64,000 nt of DNA from Procambarus clarkii. Its lineage: Eukaryota > Arthropoda > Malacostraca > Decapoda > Cambaridae. A program made the translations under genes and the position numbers. The stretch covers positions 18,291,968-18,355,967 of the forward strand of contig NC_091156.1 in NCBI RefSeq assembly GCF_040958095.1, in the 5' to 3' direction. This document shows, piece after piece, positions 13,001 through 24,358 of this stretch. The notes beneath the pieces are model-generated. The model had not been told where the DNA came from. It was given only the letters and a program-made list of their open reading frames with translations, and did no database searches. Every line of letters starts with the position of its first letter. Positions within the stretch are counted from its first letter, which is position 1.

Positions 13001-16000
13001 TTGTTTGCTAAATGCATTTTCTGTAATCAGCGACATAAACACTGTAAAATCTGTATATATTTCCTGCTATAAATAGAGTGGCCACTTATTTACAGTATTT
13101 AGTAGTAGTGTATTATAGTATCTGTTTATTACTGTTTGATAGTGATTTGCATTGATCAAAGATTAAGTAATTATTCATAATTACTTTTTGCCTTTCATAA
13201 CTTATATTTCTTTGTATTACGGGTATTGCTATATTTGCAAAATGCAGCATTAAACTCCTTAAGGGCTATGGTTGCTCAGATTTTGATTTTTAGCTAAAGT
13301 AATTCCAGAAAGTGTCAAAATAATTCATTGCTGTATATTTATATTTCTTACTTGTTGTTCTCTTGGATATGGATAACTTTTCAAGTTCATTCAATGGATT
13401 TTATTCTCATATTTACACACATTCTTAATATATTTTCTAGGCAGTTCAACGCATATTGGAAGCTCACGCTAATGTAAAGGATTTGCCACTGACTGACGCT
13501 AAGCTGCAGTACATTCGTGCTTGGCAAGCTCTTCCAGAGTATGGTATTGCCCTCTTCCTTGTCAAGCATATGGGACACAAGGTATGTTTCTTAAACTATT
13601 AGTTCTTTCACACTTACGGAACTTTATTTATATTAAAATCTCTTAAACTGAAAGTATGTAATTCATTCATTTCAAACTACCAGTTGAGTGCACACAATTC
13701 AGAGTTTTTTTTTTCAGAGAAGAACATTCCAATTTTTGTCTTGCAAAAGTCATGAACAGTGAACAGTTTCTTCAATATTTTCACTGTTCATATATTTAAA
13801 AGTGATTCTGAAGTTGGAAAGTGCAGCATAGGGTTCTTGTGCCCTGTCCTTTATGTTGTTCTCTAGTGACAGTTTACTATCCAGAACCACTCCTAGATCT
13901 CTTTCATTAACAGAATACTTTAAAGCCTTTCCACATAATTTGTAGATTGTGTGTGACCTATTTTCTCCTATTCCATAATGTGGCCATAATTCACATTGGA
14001 TTCCATCTGTCAAACATTGCTCCATGTAGTTATCTTGTCTAGGTAATCTTGAAAGGCATGAAAATCATCTGATTCTGTATTTCCCTCTGGTAGATCCTTC
14101 ATGCAGACAATGAGCATTAATGGTGCTAGAACTTAACCCTGTGGTACTCCACTAGTAACATTTCTCCAGCCTGGTGCATTGCCTTTGATTACTACCCTCA
14201 TTTTTGTCAGAAAATTGTTCATCGACATCAGAAGTCTTCGCGTCACCCTTTGTTCCAGTTTTTAGAACAGCCTCCTATGTGGGACTCTCTCAGAAGCCTA
14301 TTTTTATGTCCAGATAAATGCAGTCAACTCTGCCATCTCTTTCATGTAAAGTCTGTGTGGCTCTCTCATAAAACATTACTAGGTTTGTTACACAGGATCT
14401 ACCTGTTTGACAGCCACACTGTTTCTATATCATTGCTCTCTAGTTCTACCTATTTGATTTTAATGACTTTTTCTAGTATTTTGACATCCACATTTTTCAA
14501 CAATTTAAGTCTGTAAAGGATTTTATCCTGTATAGATATTACTGTAAAGGATTTTATCCTTTACATACAACTTTTGTTTACTAAATTTATAGAATTGGCC
14601 TGGTCCTGTTTTACATTCTTTTACTATCTCATTCTCAAAGTTTCTTTCTGTCTCTCCTCACTGCCATATACTGTAGTTGTTTCTTGGATGTTTGTATTGG
14701 TGGTATGTCTGAAGGGTACCTTACCATCTAGTTGCAAACCTCTAAACTTACTTAAGGTTCTTTTTATTCTTTGCAAGGTGTGGATTCCATTCTGTGGTGG
14801 TGCATTCTCAAGTAATGGTGTCACATAGGTTGTGTGTATGGACTTGAAAGCATTCTTGTTTAAATTCTTAAATGACATTCTTACATTTGCTAACTTCCCA
14901 TATGTTCCCTTTCCTTTATGATGTACTGTAGTTAAATTCAGGTTTCCTATCTCCCTTACCCATTTTCATTAACCTTATTTGGATTGAATTCCAGCAGCTA
15001 TTTATCTGGCCACTCCTGAAGTTTGTCAAGGTCATTTTGAAGTACCCTACAGTTCTCTTTCAGTTTTTACTCTCATTAAATTGGCATCATTGGCAAACAT
15101 TGACATGTACGAGCTCAGTCCTTATATGAGGTCATTTACATAAATAGAGAGATAGAGAGATGGTCATAGGACAAAGCCCTTTGGACAAAGTCCCATCTCA
15201 AATCCTTATCCTGACCCCTTCCCAGTGCTATATTGTCGTGGTGGCTTGGTGCTTTCCCCTGATAGTTCCCTTCCCTTCCTTTCCTTCATTTCTCTATTGA
15301 TAATGCCATCCAATTTTTTCAGCGAGAGGAGTTGCTGGGTGTTGCATTCAACAGGATTATGCGAATGGACCCTAATACAGGTGACCACATAAAGACATGG
15401 CGCTACAATACCATGAAGGTAAAATTTCTTTATTTGATTTGTTCACTGTCATTGTTATTGTGGAAATATATGTAAAGTATTGGGTAGTTCCATCTTGGGA
15501 AGACCGTGTGAATAGTGCTCACTTCATTAACCACTGTACTGTGCCCATCATGATATCATAGGGTAAAGTGGGTGTGCCAACCTACATATGATGTTTGTTG
15601 GTACAGTATATTGTAAAATTCCAAACTTCTGTGGGTACAGAAGGCTGCTCTGTTCCTCAGGGCACCAGTAACAGACGCCATCTAGAAAAAAAATTGTCTG
15701 CATCCCTCCTGGCTGTGAGAGCCTCAGTACTGCCAGAACAACCAAGGCTGGTGCATGTAGCTGGGGCTTACAGCACAGCTGTGCAAGTTAGGGCCACAGC
15801 ACCACTTAATAATGACTAAAATGTGCAACTGAAATTATTTTGCAATGATAGTGTCATAGATGATCCTGACTGTAATAAAAATTATGCAAAAGGTTCAGAT
15901 ATCAGTGAACACAAAACTCTAGTGATGATATTCACATTAGCAGGCAGACAGTCACAGCACTGGTTTCGAACTTCCGAGGTTTGTGAATCTTCACATCATG

Positions 16001-19000
16001 CAACATGATCTCATGTTCCTTTAGAAAATAATCTTGTGGAAAATTAATCATATTCATGATTTAGTAATAGGAATCTGATAATGGATAGCAGTGTTCGTAG
16101 TAATGATAGCAATGTACATAGTATATTTCTGGGGTATTTTGCTGTCAAATAAAGTTGTCTGCTCGAGTCAGCTGGTCATAGTGTGTAGCTCTATACTGTT
16201 CTAAGATTTCATTACCACACACACCAGAATTACTTAGTGGTTCATTGAGTTGGTCCAATTTCTGTGGAGAGCCCCTCTGGCTCCCTGGAGCTTACCGGAC
16301 TGATATGTATGTATGTATTAGACCGTGGCATCAGTCAATTCGATTGCAGTTCTTGCCTACTGGGGACCACGAGCCAGAACCTGGCCCCCCTTCAGAAAGG
16401 CACGAGGAGTAATGGCCTATAGAAACCTCCAAGTTATTGGAAGCATTCCTTGTTTGCCATCGACTGGGTTAGGCACCCAGAAAGGTAGGCATTCCAAAAC
16501 AAACACCACCTGGTTAAAAATTGCTACCGAAAACTGAGCTATCAAGCAGAACTCCCAATCCCGATAACAAGCATGACATCACAACCGCCGCCACGCTGCT
16601 GTCTGCACAGCTCTACCCTCCCTGGAAGAAGGAAGGGAAGTCCCAAACCCCCTGTGCCAGCCAGCCAACTTCGGTTCTGAGGGTGAATATAAAAAACCCA
16701 AATACTGCCGACCGGAGGGAAAGGGGGTTGCTGGGGGGCCTCCGGAACTCACCAGGAAAATGGCAACTCGCCCAGAAAGAAAAAAATTATCTTTTATCTT
16801 TATCTTGAAAGATAATGATAAAGATAAAGTAAATTAAGCTTTCTTAATCTTTCTTCACAAGAGAGGTTTTAATTTCCAGATCTAACTGTATCATCCTTCT
16901 CTGTACACTTTATCAAGAATTTATGTCCTTTTCCAATGGACATGATGTCCAAAATTGAACTGAATGTTCTAAATGGTGCCTAGCAAGGTCAAGACAAAGC
17001 TGAAGAATAATGTTAGATGTTTTATTACTTATATTTCCTGTTGTGAATACTGGCATTATATTAGCTTTATTTTGGACATTTATACACTGATTTCTTAGAT
17101 AAGATCCCCCTACTAATCATGACACTTTAGATATCTTTTTCCATTCCCCAAATAGCTTGATTTTGTATCCTTCCCCCATATATATTGGTAAACAAGCTCA
17201 ACCACCACCACCAGCCTGTGTTGATTACATCAGCTAGTGCTCATTATATCATTACATCCCATGTAATAACCACACCTTCCTCTTTTCATACAGTCAAACT
17301 ATGTCTATTGTTCTAATAAAACTGGTAATTTAACCTGCTACCGTGCCAATGTTTTATGTACTGTGTATATATATATTTCAGGCCTGGAATGTGAACTGGG
17401 AAACACGACACATGATGATCCAGTTTGAGGAAGATAATGTGGTATTTTCATGTCTGACTGCTGACTGCAAGGTTTGTGTTCTAGGCTCTGAAGTACTACA
17501 GTTTTGGTTGCGTCTAGGTGGTATCCTAGTCAGTCACAATACCACATTTTGAGAAAATAATGCTCACTGCTATCCAATGATAAGAATTAGAAATGTCAAT
17601 TCAGTTAGTGGTTGGAAAGAGCAAGTTGCTGTATTTTTATGTTGATTTTACTGTTAGGTATATAATAAGTAAAGTTGAACATATACCATCAGATTTAAAT
17701 GTTAATTTTATGGTTTTTTGAGATTGATTTTGTAATGCATTAATGATGGTATCCTACCTGATTTTTATAAAACTCTTCACTACTCATTTCTAAGTATCAT
17801 ACAGAAAGATCTCCGAATCTATTTTAAGTAAATGCAGTCCGTGAAAGGATTTTCCCAGGCCATCTAGAATTGACGTGGCAACCTTGCATTATCACCTAAC
17901 TTATAATCCTTAGGTAAAAATTACCGGTCACCCTTTTGCCAAAGTCAGGTCAAAAGTCGCTCTCGCAGCAACTAAAGTACTCTCTCACTAGAGGCGTGTT
18001 CTCCACTTAACAAGTCAGCTTTTAATACAAATTAATGCATATTCTTTTAATACCAGATATGTAACCTTCTAAATAAACAGCTAAACTGTTACACCCTGAC
18101 CCCACATGGTGAAGGCTTATACTCCCTGTACTTAATGGAACAACATCCTGCTTCCCTCTGTCCAAACTGCATTATTCCACTTAGTCGTGCACCTCCTTGT
18201 CAATTGCCCTGATTTTCTGGTTGCTCAAGTGTCTCCTAATATCCATTGTGGTTGTTTGTCTCTCATTAGAATCTATGGTGAATTGGATACGTTTGATATC
18301 TTTTGCCTTACGTCCTCCTGTTCTTGTATTGGCATCTTGAGTGATATTTAGCAGTTCTTGAATATCTTACAACACAAATGGTTCTACATGGTCTTCATGG
18401 CTTGATGTCTTCTTTGGTAATCTGTTAACTGGAGGAATATAAAAACTCTCTAGAAAGGTTTCATTTTGGAATGAGTGAAGCTCTACTTGAAATGAAGTTA
18501 AAGTAATAACCAAGAGGAGACAGACGGATAAAGACAAATGCAATGTCAGACAAACATACTGATATAAAGAATGATATTTTGTTGAATATTATGGTTTTTA
18601 TACTTATTGCACATTAGATTCAACGAGATAATGAATTGCCATATTTTTCACATTTTGTGTTAAACTAGACCACCCATTACAAAAGATTCAGTATAGAAAA
18701 AAAATTCAGCTTTTTCATCCAAATGTGAATTGAACATTACACATGAATATGGTAAGTATTTATTTGCCAAAGCAGATTCTATAATATTGTGTATATAACA
18801 AAAAATTGCTATTGTTTGCTAGTTTTTTCTAAGATGTATTTACAATATCTTGTGCTTTTATTTTGCAGTATTGTTTTAAAATTTGACTTGCAAAACATAT
18901 ACTGTAGTTAAGTAGTTTTAGTCAGAAAATTAATCCAACTTTGTTTGGTTTAGCTAATTCTGAAATATAGTAAACTGAATGTCGAAAAATTGCCCGGGGT

Positions 19001-19259
19001 ACTGTACAGGGCAGTATTTGTGCATGATAGGGCAAAATTATAATAAATGAATAAGTAAAATATCTGTTTTGAACCTTGCTACTCATCTTGAGCAGCTCAT
19101 GACACATTACATTACCTTCTTTTGTAATTTATTGACCAAATATTCCAGGTTGTGCACGAGTTCATTGGTGGATACATCTTCCTCTCCATGCGTACAAAAG
19201 ATGCCAATCAAAATCTCAATGACGAACTGTTTCACAAGTTGACTGGTGGATGGGTCTGA
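3857..19259 (+). CDS. Kindlin (fermitin), C-terminal six coding exons
   Basis: Cytoplasmic FERM-family adaptor that binds integrin beta tails, and phosphoinositides through its PH domain, to activate integrins at adhesion sites; the fly orthologues are Fit1/Fit2 and the worm one is UNC-112. Coding exons are 3857-4088, 4994-5206, 13441-13581, 15323-15418, 17382-17471 and 19149-19259, all with GT-AG borders and continuous phase, giving about 293 residues of a protein usually near 700. The order is PH domain ([38 protein letters not shown]), then the second part of FERM F2 ([31 protein letters not shown]) and F3 ([19 protein letters not shown]), ending LTGGWV-stop. Upstream exons (F0, F1, start) lie outside the window. 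The exons are intact. I cannot tell which paralogue this is, so no symbol is given. Confidence 0.93.
4130..4495 (+). repeat. 28-bp minisatellite in kindlin intron
   Basis: About 13 tandem copies of a 28-bp unit built on GGTGAGAGATCT, RGGTTCAGGTT and GAGA. Copies differ mainly at A/G in TCTRGGTTC and at GTTTAGAGG versus GTTGAGAGG. It starts about 40 bp after the donor of the preceding exon. Confidence 0.9.
4994..5206 (+). CDS. Kindlin exon: PH domain end and linker
   Basis: Acceptor TATAG before 4994, donor GTCAGC at 5207; 71 codons, phase 0 at both ends. It encodes [20 protein letters not shown] (the PH C-terminal helix) and then SILAFLSMQ and [12 protein letters not shown], which leads back into FERM F2. 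The reading frame stays open into the intron until a TGA at 5609-5611. Confidence 0.92.
5290..5405. repeat. Dispersed repeat (CTTATCCTGACCCCTTCCC family)
   Basis: This block, with AAATCCTTATCCTGACCCCT, AGTGCTATATAGTC, GGCTTGGCGCTT and TGATAGTTCCCTTCCC, recurs in the same orientation at 15195-15295, also in a kindlin intron. It is probably the end of a retroelement read on the - strand. Confidence 0.6.
5612..7390. other. Kindlin intron, no gene seen
   Basis: AT-rich intronic sequence. I see no exon, no ORF with a recognisable protein and no clear repeat boundary here. Confidence 0.5.
7395..7745 (-). mobile_element. LINE 3'-coding fragment ([10 protein letters not shown] family)
   Basis: On the - strand the sequence reads a [15 protein letters not shown] stretch and an [15 protein letters not shown] ending, the C-terminal tail of a non-LTR retrotransposon. 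A piece of the same family (TGTGCTTGTGGGGGTTGAGC) lies at 58675-58735. Confidence 0.5.
7807..8371 (-). mobile_element. LINE 3' end (TAATTACC family), interrupted
   Basis: A long copy of the TAATTACC family. Read on the - strand from 8371 down, it gives the GAPYLKKHI-like and [13 protein letters not shown] C-terminal RT tail, ending with GTAATTA at 7807. The palindrome at 7948-8042 interrupts it. Confidence 0.6.
7948..8042. repeat. Palindrome with a tRNA B-box in each arm
   Basis: Two arms of about 44 bases, 7948-7992 and 7997-8042, are near-perfect inverted copies with a 4-base loop. Each carries GGTTCGAATCC, the consensus RNA polymerase III B-box of tRNAs, in opposite orientations. A sister element lies at 47947-48050. 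It looks derived from a tRNA-type SINE. Confidence 0.8.
8378..8630 (-). mobile_element. LINE 3' end (TAATTACC family)
   Basis: Second consecutive copy of the family, preceded on the + strand by TGTGTGGGTG and TAATTACC. Coding on the - strand gives the KLSDRVVD / KTIRSFKAL style tail. Confidence 0.6.
8641..9025 (-). mobile_element. LINE 3' end (TAATTACC family), older copy
   Basis: Third copy in a row. GTGTGTATGTGTGTAATTACC marks the 3' end; divergence is higher than in the neighbour. Homology fades near the GCATATTAAGTGCCTCCAACC block at 8988-9010. Confidence 0.5.
9030..10690. other. Kindlin intron, no gene seen
   Basis: AT-rich intron with homopolymer T runs. A 72-aa - strand frame at 9723-9941 has no recognisable domain and no splice context that I trust. 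Confidence 0.45.
10690..12790 (+). other. Degraded retroelement-like stretch, family unclear
   Basis: Base composition changes here from AT-rich intron to mixed, with short + strand frames. Two scraps look retroelement-like: SGCGAVFNQ near 11945 (RNase H flavour) and [15 protein letters not shown] near 12580 (integrase C-terminal flavour). No complete domain is readable. It could be DIRS-like or LTR-type; I cannot decide. Confidence 0.3.
13441..13581 (+). CDS. Kindlin exon: FERM F2 second part
   Basis: Acceptor TTTTCTAG before 13441, donor GTATGT at 13582; 47 codons, phase 0 at both ends. It encodes [20 protein letters not shown] and then [19 protein letters not shown], the F2 helices that resume after the inserted PH domain. 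Confidence 0.93.
13740..15175 (-). mobile_element. CR1-like LINE fragments in kindlin intron
   Basis: Read on the - strand, 15170-14970 gives a decayed RT box ([10 protein letters not shown] for the FADD box, then LLEFNPNK). 14160-13740 gives a second piece with TSGVPQG, DLPEG and [17 protein letters not shown]. At least two overlapping broken copies are present. Confidence 0.65.
15190..15297. repeat. Dispersed repeat abutting a kindlin acceptor
   Basis: Second copy of the CTTATCCTGACCCCTTCCC repeat (compare 5290-5405). It ends about 25 bp before the AG of the next exon, so its CT-rich end is close to that exon's polypyrimidine tract. Confidence 0.6.
15323..15418 (+). CDS. Kindlin exon: F2/F3 junction
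   Basis: Acceptor TTTTTTCAG, donor GTAAAA at 15419; 32 codons, phase 0. It encodes [20 protein letters not shown] and then [10 protein letters not shown], the start of FERM F3. Confidence 0.93.
15420..16230. other. Kindlin intron, unassigned
   Basis: Contains short + strand frames (15595-15819, 15823-16008) without recognisable domains. I see no host exon. Confidence 0.4.
16232..16790 (+). mobile_element. DIRS-like inverted-terminal-repeat fragment
   Basis: Matches the left terminal region of the DIRS-like elements at 50.1 kb and 58.2 kb: TTTCTGTGGAGAGCCCC, GACCACGAGCCAGAACCTGG, GGCACGAGGAG, GGTAGGCATTCCAAAAC and GCAGAACTCCC in the same order. It has no coding content. It ends near CCAGGAAAATGGCA, which resembles the opposite terminus. 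Confidence 0.65.
17382..17471 (+). CDS. Kindlin exon: FERM F3
   Basis: Acceptor TATATTTCAG, donor GTTTGT at 17472; 30 codons, phase 0. It encodes [18 protein letters not shown] and FSCLTADCK, the F3 beta strands that bind the integrin tail. Confidence 0.93.
17860..18490. repeat. Unidentified dispersed repeat
   Basis: Part of this block (about 18335-18425: GTGATATTTAGCAG, TTCTTGAATATCT, CTACATGGTCTTCATGGCTT) is shared with 23995-24095 in the intergenic region, at clear divergence. I do not recognise the family. Confidence 0.4.
19149..19259 (+). CDS. Kindlin terminal coding exon
   Basis: Acceptor TATTCCAG before 19149; 36 codons plus TGA. It encodes [32 protein letters not shown] and stop, the highly conserved kindlin C-terminus. 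Confidence 0.95.
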   Translation, partial: VVHEFIGGYIFLSMRTKDANQNLNDELFHKLTGGWV

Positions 19260-19680
19260 AGTGTCAAGACTCCACTCTTCTTGAAATGGTTATTTTAATA
19301 TCTTAAATGTTCAGCAAACTATTGCATGAATAACTTTTATTGACCTAAAAAATTCATGCTTATGAATTTAAAAATGTCATTATTGAATAATTTTTTACTG
19401 AAAATACTAAAGTCATTTGTGTACCGTTAGGTCCTGATGTACTGTATATTTAAATCTGAAAATGTAAGTGGACAAGGTTCAAACAAGGTTAACACAAAAC
19501 AGATAGTGAAGCTTTAAGGTTTTCTGTATTGTACGAGTTAAATAAAAGTTAATCAGGGTTTCTTCCATCATTGCCATCTTATGGCTTGAAGTCTCGAATG
19601 CTTCCAAGAATAGTGACAAGTGACATTGTTACCATATATAGTTATATCTGTTCAAAATAAATAATTTATTTGTTGATAAG
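19260..19680 (+). other. Kindlin 3' UTR with candidate poly(A) signals
   Basis: AT-rich sequence after the stop. AATAAA hexamers occur at 19541-19546 and 19656-19661; either could set the transcript end. The boundary is inferred. Confidence 0.6.
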
Positions 19681-19699
19681 CCATTATAAGTTAATTGTA

Positions 19700-22600
19700 A
19701 AATTGTTAATCCATTGTATATACACAACTGTGAGCTCTTCCATTTAATAGCCAAAATACACTTTGTAAAAAGCATGCAATTTATATTTTAAATGCTGTAA
19801 AAGAAGTAGCAGTAAATATTGACATCCAGGACATTCTCATCCTGTATTTTTCTTTAGTGCAGTTTGATCATGGCCATCAGTAGTGATTGACAGTTACATC
19901 AGTACTCGACTGTGTTAGCTTATCATTACTACCCACGTTAAAATTACCACTTAATTAATCAGAACATTCATTATATAATTGTCTGCATTCTGACTTGGGA
20001 CGCAGTAACCCAGACTCCAGCTGTTAGAATGTGGAAGTGTTTACAACACAAATGGCAGTAGTGTTACATTATTTACTTTTTAATAGCAGTGTTTTACAAA
20101 TTAAACATTATGCTCAGAAATTGCACATATGAAAATAAAGAGGTTTTAATAATAATTTCAGCTTGAAGTAATACAAATTGAAGAAATTTCCCCGATGCTG
20201 TTGCAATTGTTAGAACCTTTACAGTTGTATGTTTGCTAGCTTTTATTGAATTATATATATTATATAACTTACGAGATCCTGGCACATGTTCAATGTGTGA
20301 ATAGTGCTTTACAGCACTGTATGTGTAAAGGTCACATATGAGTAACAGTTTATAAAGAATGAATCAACTTTATATAAATAGGCATGACTTATTTAACCTG
20401 TTATTTCTATTGCTTATGAAATGTTTTGGTATAAACACAAATATTCTAATGCTTAATATATATATATAGATAATGTTTTTTTTATTAAGTGTTATACTGC
20501 ATTTGCATAGTAGTACAAGGCAGTAGTTCAATTTTATCATAGTGACTTCATGATTAAGATACATTATTTAAATTATTAGGATATAACTTTTTATTGTACA
20601 AGCTCTACGAAAAGACTTACTGAACTGATTTTAAATATTAAATGTTAATATGCTAAAAGGGAAATAAGGGAAGTTTTCATTTTTCAGACTGCATAGATAA
20701 TGCTTGAAGTAGTTGTGGAAATAACATTAATTATTGTAGGCATTCATTTAGACTGTTGCAAGCCGTGCCCAACGTGTGCTATGGGGCCCGTGCTCAAGAG
20801 TTTATACCCGGATTTCCTTTGCTATGCTCAAAATAGTAGACAATCATGAAGGTATTTACAGTACATAAAAATGTACACTGAAGTTATTTTGGCAGAATTT
20901 ATGATGGTAATGCACAATATTATAGACATTACAATGACATTATAAATATTATATTAATTCTTGACACTTATTCACTTGGTAATAGAAAGATAAGGAAATA
21001 ATTGTCCTTATACTGATGTATATCACTAATTGCTTTTGTAAATGAGGCTTTTATTCTACGAAATTGTAAATGGAAAATTTTAACCGATTTATGAAGAAAA
21101 AAGTCTTAAGTAATTTTGCATTGTACAAATTTTTGTAGTACTGTAGTAAAATAATTTTAGTGCTTAATTAGTTGACCAAAACTTTCATTGTTAACAATAA
21201 AATGGTCAAAATTATTAAGGGAAAATTTTCATTTTCAAATTTCAATTATTAAGGGAAAATTTTCAAATTTTTATTTCAAAATTTTAATTGTTAATTCAAA
21301 ATTTTGATGCAGACATGTAGTGTGTGGTGAAGACAAGTTATCCTGTATTATGTATCACACATTAGTCTGCACAACTTAACTGTCTGGACCTGATGTTTAA
21401 ACATTAATCTCCTTACACGCCTTATTTTCTATGTATTAACCAGAAATAATTGAGTAGTGTGTATGTAAAATAAAATGGCAAGGTGTTAGACCATTTTCAA
21501 TCCAGATACGTGATTAGGATTCAGACTGTATAGGTAATTTCTACAATATATTGACCTCTGTGAGTTGTGTGAACCATGTTAGACTGTGTTCCTAGGTATA
21601 ATGACAAAGAAAAACTCTTGCTATTAATGATCTTTGCCAACTGTAGCCTTATTAATGGTGCCTACCTATGCATTTAGTGCTGAATGGCTTGTAATATGCA
21701 GTATAAATGTTTTTTAATCAATGAAGAAGTTGTATTTAATTTCATATTCTGCCAATAATCATAGCCTTTAAAATGTGAGGGGGGGTTATTTATGGATATA
21801 TGGAACTAATTGTCAAATTCTTAACCTTCCCTTTCAAAAATTATTAAATGATCTCCAGAATTCTGGATGGTTCGAGGCTAGCGAGAAACCTTTAGACAGA
21901 CTCTATATATGCATTCTTCACATACGTATTCCTTACCCTCTTTCTTTTTGCATTTTGTTTAAGTAAAATTAATCAATTTTTTTCATAAATTATGCACCAC
22001 ATACCCATCCCATGGGTGGTTGGCAGGATGCTCATCTCTCTTTAAATCCCATGATATTAAGTACAGTATACTGCTGATTACTGTACTTGCTTTTTTTTAT
22101 GTTCATTGCATATTCTTATTATATTTATATTTCACGAGTTATATGAAGTACCATATTTGCACAATTAAATGCTGCTTTCAGTTCAAAGCCGTGGGGTGTG
22201 TAATTTCACGCAAAGTAATTAAATGTCAACTCGACATTACACCCTGAAGTAAAGCTGTCACTTTAACCCCTAAAAGAGCAGCTGTTATCAAAAGTGCCTC
22301 TGACTGTGTAAAACAACAATAATAATAATAATCATAATAATTTCTTATCGATACATGCATGCACAAAGGAAGAAAAGGGAAAAAATGTCAATGTGAGAAT
22401 CAGCACTACATACAGTACTAATTTGCTGCCTCGTAGTGTAGGGCTGGAATGATGAAGTTGGATGGTGTTGATGTTTGTGGCTTCACTTATTAGTTTACAT
22501 TATGCATTTTTTGTGTTGAATAATTTGATTTATGTAGGAACTTCTGACAAAAACAGTGATAAGAGAACCTTTTAGCTTTAAATATTTACTTCATTTGTTC

Positions 22601-22800
22601 TCATTCAATTTTTTAAATATTTTCACCAGTATTATTGCAGAGATTCCACCAAGAAAAGTCTCAAACATACAGTTGTATTAAGTTTTGACATGTAAAATTA
22701 AATCCTATAACCCTAACTGTTCTAACAAACTTTCCCGAGCTTGTCATTTTTACTCATGACCAGATCCACTGTTGGAGTGTGATTTTCTGTTGTTTTCTCA
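19700..22800. other. AT-rich intergenic sequence
   Basis: No gene seen. It contains an A/T-rich local duplication of TTATTAAGGGAAAATTTTCA (about 21212 and 21246) and, near 21990-22018, a short diverged piece resembling the 3' end of the I-like LINE (TATGCACCACATACCCATCC). Confidence 0.5.
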
Positions 22801-22819
22801 AACTTAACCAGAAAGTTTT

Positions 22820-22987
22820 TAGTTAGTTTAGTTCATTTATTATGCACCCCATACCCATCTTGTGGGCGGTAGTGGAAAGGGTTACAGAGGCACATAATGG
22901 GCTCAGGGACTGAACCCCACAATTCATTTAGCTAAGCAAGTTACAATCTTGATGAGCTAGTTACAAAATTCAATATAAGTCGTCACA
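22820..22987 (-). mobile_element. I-like LINE 3' end, severely 5'-truncated
   Basis: Matches the last about 165 bp of the I-like LINE whose full RT copies lie at 31.6-34.6 and 39.4-42.3 kb, including the AACTAAACTAA-type tail (seen here as TTAGTTAGTTTAG), the CCCATCTTGTGGGCGGTAG block and GGGCTCAGGGACTGAACCCC. Confidence 0.85.
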
Positions 22988-22999
22988 GAAATTTTTTAT

Positions 23000-24100
23000 T
23001 TGATTAAAAATAGGTTTTAACTACATAAGTATATTTATTGACCAGGGTGTTGTTAAAGTTATTTGACCATTAGCAGTTTATTAGCAATTGAATCTTTAAA
23101 TCTCCCTCACTTCGTTGCACATCCCAAGCATTTGTGGACTTCATTATATAAAAATATTTTTGCTGAAAAATGGAGGAAGTATTAAATATCAATGTTAAAA
23201 TAAGCATTTTTTTTTTTAGTAGAGTGGTGAAACAATGGACTTTGAGGTCTCTGACCATATCTTATTTTTCTAAGTTATCTTTTACATATCTAAGTTAATT
23301 TGTGCATTTTTGTTTTGCAGGAACATAATCTCTGTGCAAATTGATGGCTGTCTGAATGATTTAAAATTTAACAATTTACTCATTAATGCTGTGTGTGATT
23401 GAATTTCTGGTTATTTTTCATACTTAAATTCTATTCTATTAACAGATGTAGTATTTCGGTTCTTTTATCTTCACTGTTCATGTCATTGCCTTTGTAATTT
23501 CCAAATTTCATTACAGGGTACTTGTAATCTGCATCAGGTTATTTTTGCTCTGCACCGAAACTGTTATCAGTCTATTTCTTTCATTGTCCAATTTTGTTCT
23601 TCATTTCCATATCTTATTGTATATTTAGTAATCTTCATTTCCAGTTAAAACATTACTGATACAGCATTTGTAAGACAGTAATTCACTGAAGAAAATAAAA
23701 CATGTATGGTATGATATGCATAACAAAAGAATGGTTGATGTTAAGCTTGCAGAGTACACAATAAAAAATGACATTGAAACCTTATGGTAATGCAGACATG
23801 TATGAGTGATGGGACAAAATCAGTCTCAGTGTTGAAAATAAAAATGACTGAATAATATTAACTACTTACTGGAGTGCATTATCTCCAGAAAAGATACAGG
23901 GTGTTACATAAATAAAAACAAAGCAACATTGAATAAATAGTTTGAAACTCGAGACCTGAGCTTGTCCCTCAATAGATATCTTAATGAATCTGATACCATC
24001 TTGCCATCTTGATTGATATTTAACACCTTTTGAATATCTAGTGACACAAACTTTGCTACATGATCTTCCTGGCTTGGTGTGTCTTCTTTTGATAATTACT
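23000..24100. other. AT-rich intergenic sequence
   Basis: No gene seen. 23995-24095 is a diverged copy of the repeat at 18335-18425. Confidence 0.45.
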
Positions 24101-24130
24101 TAGTTCTTGAGACTCCATGGCTCCTATTAA

Positions 24131-24358
24131 TACCGAGTTGAGGAAGTGTTTGATGAGCCACAATGCAGTATTAACGTGGTTGATATTCCTGCTGAAATGG
24201 TATTCCTGCCAATTAATGTGGAAATCATCAAATTCTTTAAAAGATCAGGGAGAGAACAATATGAAAACTGGAAATCGAATTGCAATCATGAATTTACCTC
24301 AGCCCCAGAAGGACAAACAAAAAATGACTATACTGTACAGTATAGCACTGTATAGGTT
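24131..24358 (+). other. Unidentified open frame of about 75 codons
   Basis: An uninterrupted + frame from after the TAA at 24128-24130 to the TAG near 24358 reads like ordinary protein (EVFDEPQCSINVVDIPAEM, EIIKFFKRSGREQYENW, NHEFTSAPEG) with balanced residue use. I do not recognise it. No confident splice sites flank it. It could be an exon of an unannotated gene, a processed fragment or transposon debris. Confidence 0.3.
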
